Source: Phoenix dactylifera
Taxonomy: Eukaryota > Streptophyta > Magnoliopsida > Arecales > Arecaceae
Assembly: GCF_009389715.1 (NCBI RefSeq)
Contig: NC_052393.1
Span: 3,534,001-3,598,000, forward strand
Reading direction: 5' to 3'
DNA: 64,000 nucleotides
Part shown: one piece after another, positions 1 through 9,839 of the stretch
How positions within the stretch are numbered: position 1 is the first letter of the stretch
How the letters are laid out: each line of letters opens with the position of its first letter
Notes under the pieces: model-generated
What the model was told of the DNA's origin: nothing
The model's database searches: none
The model's input: the letters and a program-made list of their open reading frames with translations, nothing else
Made by a program: the position numbers and the translations under genes

Positions 1-1819
1 GGACGTTTTTTGCTGTGCATGGATTGTTCCGAAGTGCTCTCTCTTCAGTTTTGGAGTTACAGGGTTCTTTTCTCGTACTGTGTGTGTGTGTTTTTTTTTC
101 TTGATGAAAGCTTAGGGTTGCTTGAGACTAGAGCTGAAAACAATCTACTTGTGTTGTCTGTAACTATGTGTGACATGCTTCAGTGGTTTCCTAAATTGCC
201 TTGGCTACGTCTATTGCTGGGGGACTCAATAAAAAGTGAATACAAGGAATGTCGAAGTTGTCCATGTTGCAATATATGATGGTTTTCTAGTTGATAGTAG
301 TTGGCTTGATAGCTATGGTTGTGGTTGGCCGATTAGAGAGATTGCATGTTGGAAATTATGAGTGAAACATGAAACTGAATCTGTAATGCTTGTCAAAGTT
401 AGTGATATAGAAAAAGGGAAGGGCATTGACAGTGTCATGTGTGGGACCTAATTTAGATGGTCTACGTTTCCTTGTGCTATTACTTAATTTTTTTTTCTAA
501 TGGTTTCCCCTATTTTCTCATTTTTGACGCTCTTTCTCACCTTCATGAAACCGAAATGAAATGATTTGCTTATTGCATCTATAATGCTTCTTTAAAACTA
601 TGTTTGTTCTCCCTCTTTGGTTTTACACCTCGTGTATCGAAACCCGTTGGATTGTAAAAAACGTATTCCTTTATTTAGTTTTGCTTTTGAAATACGATAT
701 AGAATATGTTGTTTTCTGGTTTCCAGCACATCTGTTCGACCCTTTGTTTGATGCCGTGGCTGTAACCTTGGTATTAAGTTTTTTTTTATTCCAGAGGATA
801 CATAGCCCTTGTTAGTTTTTTTCTCCCTCCATATTTGTTTTTTTGCCTCTGGTCATCATTCTTATGCTTAATTTCATATAATACAAGCAATACTTGCGAT
901 AAGAATATATGCTCCACTATTGTTTCTGCTATACTGATTGGTTAATGCATGGAGACTAGTGGCATGACCTTATGGTTTGCTGTTTCATGTTAATACACCT
1001 ACTTTTGGGATCTCTTGGCTAGGCTTTATTCTTCTTCGTATGGATAAAGTTCTTGATTACTGTATTTTTCATTTGTTTTTGGCGAAGTATATTTTCTTCA
1101 GGACTTTAAACTTATGGTTACATGGACTTTAGCTTAACAGGGTATTTTTGTTCAGGTCTTATGATTTAAGGTTGGCTGGACTTTTGGCTAGCTTGCTGTC
1201 TGAATGCTCAATCGAATTTCTGTCTTTCATTCGTGTCTCTTCCCTTTTTTTTTTGGTTAAGCAAGATTTTTCTATTCTATCACAGCAAAACGACGAAAAG
1301 AAAATTAATTATTTTGTCCTTTTCTTCAGTGCTTTGTGTTCTTTGTCCTTTTGATCATGGCCTTTACGATTGGTTTGATTGATATTTTTTGCAGCAACCG
1401 TGTATTATTCATGATGCCAGGTCTAGTTTACTATTTGAGAGTTAAATGTGAAATAAGTCTATGCTCATCTTGGTCCTGGTTACGTTTACATCTCTAGCTA
1501 GATTAGGCTGTCACTTCATCTTTAACTTTCATTATAGACTTCTTCCAAAAAAGAAACTATTTGCTTTAACTAGTACTCGCGCTCTGATCATCACAATTAT
1601 CCTTAGGTTTTATGTGTACCTTGTAATAAAAAAAATCATCCGAAAAATCTAGCCAAAAAATATTATTTAAATTTGACTTTGTATAAGTATCTAAAATTTA
1701 TTCATTGCACAGCCACAGTTTTCATTAGCTAATGAATCTAAATTATATTTTATGAGTAATTTTTTTATGTGAGATCTTAGGTTGTTATATACCTACATCA
1801 TCAGATAATACTGATTTTT
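1..1819. other. Spacer or intron-like DNA, no gene seen
   Basis: This is AT-rich DNA, strongly T-rich on the plus strand, with several pyrimidine-tract-plus-CAG signals that could be splice acceptors (for example near 1394). No open frame shows a recognisable domain. It could be intron or untranslated leader of a plus-strand gene outside the window, or plain spacer. Confidence 0.4.
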
Positions 1820-2104
1820 TTTTTTAGTCCGAGTTAGAAGGATGGCTAAAGCCCATCTGAACTTATTAAAGGAAGTTAGAAGGGTGAGGAAGATGGTGAA
1901 AAGGATAGTTGCATAATTTTGATATGTTGGTCAATGTTGGTGTTTGGTTTCATCCCAAGGTCTTTGTCTAGGCTGAAATTCCCAGCTAGATCTTGATTTA
2001 GACAAATGTGATATGATATATGTATATATATCACTAAGGTGTCATCCAAAAAGATTAGTCGGAAGGTGTTATTTGGGTTCGTTGATCTTATATAAGTATT
2101 CAAG
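1820..2104 (-). repeat. Dispersed repeat unit with TATA and poly(A)-like end
   Basis: Read on the minus strand, this segment begins near a TATATAAG box (2087-2094) and ends in an A-run (complement of the T-run near 1823-1834), as a retroposed transcript would. About 40 bp at 2063-2104 recur in opposite orientation at 13862-13905, including the TATA box, so it is a dispersed repeat and not a gene. The short open frame on the minus strand has no recognisable domain. Confidence 0.45.
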
Positions 2105-2133
2105 ATCTACCTAACAAATAATCGACGTGGGAT
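2087..2133 (-). promoter_or_regulatory. snRNA-promoter-like USE plus TATA module
   Basis: On the minus strand an 11-base box at 2123-2133 reads ATCCCACGTCG, one mismatch from the plant snRNA upstream sequence element RTCCCACATCG. It is followed after exactly 28 bases by TATATAAG (2087-2094). The same two boxes with the same 28-base spacing occur at 13835-13881. No snRNA sequence is recognisable downstream, so this may be a repeat-borne promoter. Confidence 0.4.
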
Positions 2134-2394
2134 TAAACACACATTTGCACGAGTTTTCACATACTTCCTTTATTTAAGTCCCATCATGCTTTGAACCCAG
2201 CATCTGAATTCGGTACGCGACACGACCTCACACTTTCCAGTGATCTTTAACATCTACCTAACAAATAATCGATGTGGGATTGAACACACATCCGCACGAG
2301 TTCTCACATACTTTATCTGTTTAAGTCCCGTCATGCTCTGAATCCAGCACCCGGATTCGGTACGCGACACGGCCTCTCACTTCTCAGTGATCTC
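2105..2394. repeat. Diverged tandem duplication, about 147 bp unit
   Basis: Two head-to-tail copies start at 2105 and 2252 and share the same order of motifs, from the CTACCTAACAAATAATCGA start to the GGTACGCGACACG block, with about 15 percent divergence. Each copy carries a minus-strand USE-like box; the second reads ATCCCACATCG perfectly but lacks the TATA box. Degenerate copies of an AAGCTCTGATAG-type motif continue to about 2600. Confidence 0.65.
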
Positions 2395-2689
2395 AAATCT
2401 CAAACTCTGATGCCACTTATGTCACAATCCCTAGTGGTCTTAAATCTTAAGCTCTGATAGTTTTTCTGTCATGATCTCTAATAATCTTAAACCTTTCATA
2501 ATAATCTTAAACCTTAAACTGTGATAGTTTTTCTGTCATAATTTTCAATGATCTTGAACCTAAGCTCTGATAGTTTTACCATCACAATCCATCAATTTAT
2601 TATTCAGACTAAGAGTTCAAATTTATTCAAATTTAATCACAAACACTACGATTGATTCGTAGTCAGCTCCAATAAATTTATGCTGCAGT

Positions 2690-2773
2690 GTCTAGGTTGG
2701 ATTATATCAGTTATTGTTATATCCAAATATCGTCTAGGTTGGATTATATCAGTTATTGATATATCCGAATATC
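2690..2773. repeat. 42-bp tandem duplication
   Basis: Two adjacent 42-base copies (2690-2731 and 2732-2773) differ at two positions. The pair sits immediately 5' of the truncated LINE copy and may reflect its insertion or an older local duplication. Confidence 0.75.
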
Positions 2774-2784
2774 GTCGATATTTA

Positions 2785-3306
2785 GGTCAACTTTGATGGG
2801 TCTGTTCTGGATAGTGGCACACGGGGTGGCGCGGGTTTTGTTATTCGGGACCCGTCTGCCAGGGTTGTGGCTGCCGGTGGCAGTCAGTTATTTGACACTT
2901 CGGTTCCGTGTGCGGAGCTGAGAGCAGCCTGGGCGGGTATTCGCCATGCCCGGTGTGTCTTACAGGCTAGGTCCATCATACTGGAGGGTGACTCAGCCAC
3001 TGTCATCAGTTGGATCCAGAGGGGTCCAAGGGGTGGCGGCAGTGATCATCCTTTGCTTCGTGATATTTGGGCTATGGCGAGGGATGGATGGGCCTTTCAG
3101 GCCAGGCATATTTACCGTGAAGGTAACGGCGCCGCGGATTGGGTAGCTGCGTATGTAGCTTGTCATTCCGGAGGCACTTTGTGGATTGATGATGGGGAGT
3201 TGCCTTTGGCACTTCGAGGTATCCTATTTTTTGACCTTATTGGGTGTATCCGTTTCCGTCGAGTATGATACCCCGTTTTAGCAAAAAAACAAAACAAAAA
3301 AAAAAA
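2785..3306 (+). pseudogene. 5'-truncated LINE, RNase H end only
   Basis: Translation shows the terminal RNase H domain of a plant L1-type LINE ORF2: an NFDGS start, then AELRAAW, LEGDS, GHPLLRDI-like and REGNGAADWVA motifs. These carry the catalytic Asp/Glu/Asp/Asp positions. A stop lies at 3266-3268, followed by a CCGTTTTAGC-type 3' end and an A-rich tail (3283-3306), the same 3' architecture as the long LINE at 56-62.7 kb. The protein is only moderately similar to that element, so it is a different subfamily. Everything upstream of RNase H is missing, typical of 5' truncation during target-primed reverse transcription. Confidence 0.85.
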
Positions 3307-4590
3307 TCGCCCATATTTTTCGAAGGTGATATCGTTGACAAATAAAGTAGGGATAGAAAGCTCGGTGGAGTGGAGGGCCGACGTGCGGGCACGTGTGGCG
3401 TGATGTGAGAAAGAACGATGGAGAGAGATGGGGAGAAGGCAACGGCACCGAGGCAGAGAAGTGGAGGCGAGATGGGAAGGGGCCATGGCGGTCCATCTTG
3501 GTGTCGGGCACCCGCTGAGATGGCCGAGATACCCGCCCTTAAAAACCTCGCTGCCTCCTATCTGCAGCAAGGAAAAGTTGCCCGGGTCCCTGTGACCTTT
3601 TTTTTTTCTTCTTCTTGGTGAACAGTCCTTGTCCACTGCTTAAAAGCGTCGATTTCCGACGGTCCAACACAGCGAAACCAAGAATTTATTTGGACGGACG
3701 TTGCACAGTGGGTAAAAGAGCTGCTTCCTTTACTGAGAAAGTGGATTGTGTCACATCATAGAGGATGGCTGTTGTTCTCCACACCTTTGCAGGAAATCCG
3801 CGTCTGAAAGAGACATTGGTGGAGAAACTGAAAGAGTGAGAGGTAGATTAGCTTTTTTCCATATAGACACAGGGGGACACTGTAAAGAAAGATGGCATAA
3901 GCTCATAGAAAAATTAAAAGAAAGGTTGTCATCTCTTTCTTTTGCCTCGCGTGCCTCGTAAAAGTGGTATTGGGACTTGAGGCTACCTCTTTTCTTTTCC
4001 ATTTTATTATATTTTTTGAGTTACGTAGGTGTACTTACATTAGAGTTTGTATGTTCCATCCGTATTATAAAAAAAAATAGTATTGGGACCAGCGGCATGC
4101 TCTCTTTGGTTCTGGGACGATCTCCAGTACCTCATGTCTTTTTGATGCAACAGTACCTCATGTCATCCATAATTTGGACCCACATTTGGCTCTCCTGCTG
4201 ATGTCATCCTCCTCTTCTTTATGCTGACCATCTGGTGAGGCCCTGTCCGTCTTTAGTATGCCAATTCTAATCATTTTGGTGTAAGAACCGAGCAGGAGAG
4301 CCATCGAAATCTTTTTCAGTATGTCGGAGACACAAAGGAACACGCTTATTCCTTGCAACTCCGCATCTCTTTCAGAGGGTCTCATGCCTGGTACCACAAA
4401 CAGGCTACACATGCCATATGGCACGGGAGGATTGGTGCTGATGGGTTTGTGATTTGAAGCAGCAATACCCTCGTAACATGGGGCAATGGAGCACTATGCT
4501 GCAAGCACTATGAGCATATTCATTGCTTTGAATTATAAGCTCATACCATTTGGTCTTTTTTCTGTTTGCCTTACCCAAGGAGCACGCTGT
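3307..4590. other. Spacer, no gene seen
   Basis: Mixed-composition spacer with a slightly GC-rich patch at 3360-3540. Short open frames on both strands have no recognisable domain and look like chance. Confidence 0.5.
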
Positions 4591-4799
4591 AGTATGATCT
4601 TAACTGTTCTTGGGGTTTTAAGCTTATCATGTAGCCTGTTTCATGCATCTTTTCCTCTGAATACTAAAACTTCAATGGTGTTTTCAGTGATCATTAGTAT
4701 GATCTTAACTGTTCTTGGGGTTTTAAGCTTATCATGTAGCCTGTTTCATGCATCTTTTCCCCTGAATTCTAAAACTTCAATGGTGTTTTCAGTGATCAT
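4591..4799. repeat. 105-bp tandem duplication
   Basis: Two adjacent copies (4591-4695, 4696-4799) match at all but a few positions. The period is a multiple of three, so an open frame runs through both copies (4486-4830), but the encoded peptide shows no known domain. It is a recent local duplication. Confidence 0.85.
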
Positions 4800-6239
4800 G
4801 AGGACCCCAACTTTTGATGGAAATAGTTAAAACAGTTGCCTTTTGATTTCACTTCATGTTGAACTGGAAAATTTAACTGAAAGAGCTATCCAAAATTAAG
4901 TCGCTCTTGATTTCTTTTGCTGTTGGCTTATCTGGGTGGACTGGTCCCTAGTAGCATCTTTTCCTCTTAGGTTCGCTGCGTTTTTTCTCAGGTTTCCATG
5001 AGCAGAAGGCTGCGCCTGGACTCTTACATGGTGGTTTAGGCTGTGTTGCTTGGCCATGAGCTTTGTCTATTGCTGTCCTAACTGGGACTTGTGCTTTGTG
5101 TCTACGTTGGCAGCTTTGTCATTTGTTTCCACCCATTGTGGGTCAGCAATTGTTCTGAAGCACTCGGCTAGCATTAGGATTTGTAGGAGCTTCATAGTTG
5201 TAAGTTGTATTAGCACTTAGCTTAGGAAACTCATGAAATTTTCACATATTTCTTCTGACAAGCGTCTCAAATCTTCAGCATGACACATTACCTCACAAGG
5301 AGCTGCTGTCATACTGCATGCCCATTTGTTTACAGCAACTTGATGAGTTGCTCAGAATTGTGAAGCAAATCTGTATGCACCGTTTAAGTGCTTGTTTCTA
5401 GCATGGACGTGGCACCATTATGGTTTACTGCTTCCTTGATGTGAGTCTTTGACCAGTAGCTTCATTATAAGCTTTTGATTCTCCTGGAGTTCAAAAACTT
5501 TTAAGTGATCCAAAACTTTCTTATCCAAGTGGCAGGGTGGTCAGAATTCTTCTTAACTATATTTTTTTGCTTTCCCATTCTCAAGCATAAGAAGTTATTA
5601 TTTGAAGATTGATGGAGTCATAACATAACAGCAAGCGAGGCAGTTTACATCTTTGAGGGTTGGCTATCTCTTCTCATGAGGAGATGGAGTCACATATTTA
5701 TGATATTAACATAAGTAGTGTCCATAGAGGCCTGTAGCAAAGTTGTGCCGGATCGGAATTTGTTACTTTGATTAGAGTTTAGTGCTTTGTTCTACACTCT
5801 TTTATTGGACAGCTCTTCTTGCTAGGGAAGACTTGTGGATTCGAATTTCCTAAAAGTTCAGGATGAACTTAGGTGGGAGATGATGAGAAGATAGTGTGCT
5901 ACTATATTTGTTGAGCTATCCTAAATCCGATTTTATAGTACTTTGTGATGCTTGTTTTTTTCTTTTTTGATGTAAAAGATGGAAGATCCATTAGAATTTC
6001 ATTAAGATCTTTGTATTGTATGTTGAACTGGCATTTTTATGATGAGGAGATTAAGGGGTAGTATTTGATGTTTGTTGTTCTATATTTTGATGTAGAAAAG
6101 GTTGACGATCTAGAAAGGTGTTCTCTTTCATATTTTTATCCTCAAGACTTGCTAGACTTATGGTTTGATGGTTGCGTTGAACTAGCTCCGTTTTCCCATC
6201 AGATTTTTCCATTTTTAACTTATTGACTTCTTGTTTTTA
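4800..6239. other. Spacer, no gene seen
   Basis: AT-rich, T-rich DNA without long open frames, RNA genes or recognisable repeats. Confidence 0.5.
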
Positions 6240-6583
6240 GGCTGCATTTGATATCTGGGATAAGTTGGGGGTTATCCTGTCAAACACCTCAAAAGGCCAC
6301 TGATCAGTCTTTGTGGAATAGAATAGAATTATTCCATAGATTAGTGGGCAATTTATTCCTTTTAATTACAATTTTTCTGTTGTCTACTTTGTAAACACAC
6401 CAAAAAAGGGAGAGCAGTTCTATTCATATAATAAAATCCAAATAATTACGAAAAACTGATGGAGTCATTTATTCGTCCACTTAGTCCTCCAACCGAAAAG
6501 TAATGAATTCCCTAGAATAGACTATTCCATCTACAGTGAAGGGGATAACTCTCCAAAAATTATCTCCTCTCCTAAACTCAGCC
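6240..6583. mobile_element. Harbinger/Tourist-like MITE candidate
   Basis: The ends are imperfect inverted repeats: GGCTGCATTTGATATCTGGG at the left, and the reverse complement of the right end begins GGCTGAGTTTAGGAGAGG. Both continue into GATAA-type sequence. The flanking trinucleotides are TTA (6237-6239) and TTG, close to the TWA target preference of PIF/Harbinger elements. There is no coding capacity. The family call rests on terminal sequence only. Confidence 0.45.
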
Positions 6584-9500
6584 TTGGTGTTTTCCTTACT
6601 GTTACTTTTGTTTCGTTATTACATTTCCATGACTGACAATAGATACTCTCCTCGCCCTAATTTTAAGCCTCATGTTCATTAAATTTACTTATGTTTGCAC
6701 TATTATCAGTCTCAGATGCATTAGATTTTCTTCTATATGTGCTACTATCAAACTAAGATGCATTAGTTTCCTTCTCTCCCTCCTCACTGATTTCTTCCCC
6801 TGTGGTGTTTTTCCTGTAACACTACATGATCTTCATAAAATGTTCATTGGTAATGCTAATCTTCTTTTCTCAAAAATGAGGCACTAGTTCGCTCTTTTGA
6901 GGATACTACTCTCAGCTTGAAACACAAAATCAACATTAATCATTCATCAAAGTTTTACTTTTAATTTGGATTGACATGATAGGCCTTTCGAAGACCCCCA
7001 AAGCTCTCTATCCTGATAATGGTGAGATATGATCTTGAATTTATGGTACAACAATATAGAATTTTTTTCCAAAACTACTTATCCTTAAATTTTAATATCC
7101 ACATCGACTATTTGTGGATTTCTGTTGGCTGATCATCATCTTGGAAGATTTGGATATGGATCTGGATAGTTTCGACAATGGTGGGGTCGATAGCCTTCAC
7201 TTGTTTGACTGTTTCTATGGTGCTCAAAGTTGCAAACATTGTGGTAGCAAACATTAAAGTTTTTTCAGTAGTTGTTGTGTTGTTGCTTTTGGCATTTTCT
7301 CAACCCCCCACAGGCCAAAAACAGATAAACAGAACCAAACAAAAAAGTAAAATTTGGGAGAAAAGAACAGTAGAGAAGCTTTCTTGCTGTTTCCTCCTGT
7401 TAGTGAGCCAGCCCAAGACTGTCTTCACGCCTATAGTTATGTGCAGTTATTAGCCTTAAGTTGTTATCTGTCCTCCTGTGGTTTAAAGTTACTGTTACTG
7501 TTAGAAACTTCAGGGGATGTTGGGGCATGATATGGCTGAACGTGGATCTATATTGGCTAAAATGAATCAAAGAGGAGTCCATTTTCCTGCTGATTGGGAC
7601 AACTTTGATATATACTGGAGAGAAATGGAGAAAATGTGACATTATGGTGTGGAAGAATATTTGGGCTGAGCATAGTCCCAAATCAAATTAGTGACAACGT
7701 TGGATTGCTGCTACCGATTACCAAACCAATTTTGATTAGTTTATAAGCTATTACTGTGTCTCGCAGAACGGACTTAAGGTCTTGTAACAGTATGCAAGTT
7801 AGGCTTCTCATTGAACCAATATATAGTAGTTGGTTAAAAGTGCAGCAATATCAAGACATTTTGTAATATATAACTACAAAATCAACTGGACCTGTCTCCC
7901 CTAAAAAAAATGTCTTCAAAAAATCCTTATTTCTGCATGAGATATGTGGATGTTTTGTGAGAGGTTGCTATCATAAATGTGTTTTTGTTCATAAATCATT
8001 TTGCTCGAGTCTTTGACTAGATCAGTAGTGTCAAAAAAATATGGTTATATGTCATTTTTACATGCATCTACTTTAAATCACTAATAAACAGTATTTCAGC
8101 GCTTTTTCGCCGCAAGCTGGATTAATCTCCGGCAGTCCTCTGGTGATGTTTAGTGCTTTCCAGGGTTCAACAGGTTATTATGTTTGTCATATCAGGTAAC
8201 TTACATATGGCTTTTGATAGGGATCATGATTTTTTTCAATTAGTTGAGAAGAAATTGGATAATTTTGGCCATGCTTAATTGTTAATTTACAAATATTGAG
8301 ATCAGAAAAGTAACAAACTTATTGATGATCAACCTGGTAGTCATAGTCTTATTATGTTCAGCTTCTCTGTTGACACATATTTTGAAGCTGGAAAGAGAAG
8401 AGACAGAGAGAGAGAGATGCATCAAGCAGAGAGTATCACAACCCTACCTGCCACTCTTAAAAGTGAAAGAATCCTAAGAAAAAGAAGGCTGAAAGCTATC
8501 ACTTCTTTTTTTTTTGGGTGGGGGTCCAGAAAAGTATCACTTCTTTTTATTAATACTTCTAGTGCATGATGTGTGCCAATCCTTGAAAGAATCAATGGCT
8601 TTGTTGAGTCCAAAGTAATGGCAGAGTCTATGATCCAGTTCATGCTATTTGCGTGATGGAAAATAGTAGGAACTGGTTCTTCCTCAAATGAATATTCTTT
8701 ATTTTCTCCCTCTTTTCTCATTTCAACATGTCATGTGCCATTGCTCAGGGATTCCTTCTGCTACTCCTAACCAAACTGCCATAGCAAAGGACAACTCTTT
8801 GTCCTTTCCTCTTGCATCTTTAGAGGAGACAACTTTCCCACCGGCTTGTTATTTTTGACCCACTTGTCCAATATTCTCTAGTTCATAGAGTGTTAAGAAT
8901 GAGGCACTACATAAATACCTAAGGTGACAAGGTATATTAGCGAAATATGATCAAGATAAGCTTATGAGATTAAGACACACATGAGCTGTGGTCTTCTTAG
9001 GACTTGGGATATATACCATTTGAATTGCTGCATGGTGTTGTTTGCAGTAAGACAAGAAGTGTCACCTGTTAACTTCACAATCTTAACACCTATTTCTCTG
9101 TTTCTTCTCCTACATGCATCACCTTGAATCCGTTCCTACATGCTACAAAGTTGGTTTCCTGCCCGTGACAGGCAGGTTTTTAGACAATCCAAACAAGCCA
9201 CCAACTATCTTTTGGCGCATGTGAAATATTTAAATCTGCAACACTGTTATTTCCAGTATACCTGAGATTCTTTTCCCTAAAATCAGAGTGTCTCACTGGC
9301 TAAAACTGAGCTACTGTGTATTGAAAGGGAGTAAAGCTTACGAGAACCAAGAAATGGCAGGGGCTCTCCTCCTAAGTAGCTAGCAATAAAGTAAGGCATT
9401 CATGCAGAATCAAATGAAAAAAGGAGCATGAGAAGAAGATAAAGTTAGAGCCAGCTACTGCTGCCACATCATATAATAACACCATACGGCTTACATTTCT

Positions 9501-9607
9501 CAATCGACAAGCACAAAAAAAGGAAAAAGAAAAAACTAGAAGAGCAAAGTAGAATGACAAAAAGAGGCGCAGCTGCTGCTTTAGTAACACCTCATGACTC
9601 TCTCTCT
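6584..9607. other. Spacer, no gene seen
   Basis: AT-rich spacer downstream of the LAX2-type gene. No domain-bearing open frame, tRNA or rRNA was recognised. Confidence 0.5.
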
Positions 9608-9626
9608 CCCCCCCCCCCCCCCCCCC
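9608..9626. repeat. Poly(C) run, 19 nt
   Basis: A CT-repeat runs into an uninterrupted C homopolymer; about 210 bp 3' of the LAX2-type stop codon. Length may be unreliable because homopolymers are error-prone. Confidence 0.8.
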
Positions 9627-9839
9627 TTCCTCCTCTCTACCAAAAAAAAAAGAAGCAAATGACTACTTAGCCTACCCCGCGCAGGGCTACCTAATCCAAA
9701 GGTTCAAAGTGGCCTTCCTCTTTTCACCACACCAAGCCTAGTAGCTCAAATGGGACAATGATAATGAAATCCAGGTTCATGGGTCATACTTTGGTCTCAT
9801 TTCACATAGGAAAGGCTTTGTAGCTGATAGTACAGCTTC

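Noticed and set aside
2063..2104. A true U-snRNA gene downstream of the USE-TATA boxes
   Set aside because: No recognisable U1, U2, U4, U5 or U6 sequence follows either module; kept only as a promoter-like repeat.
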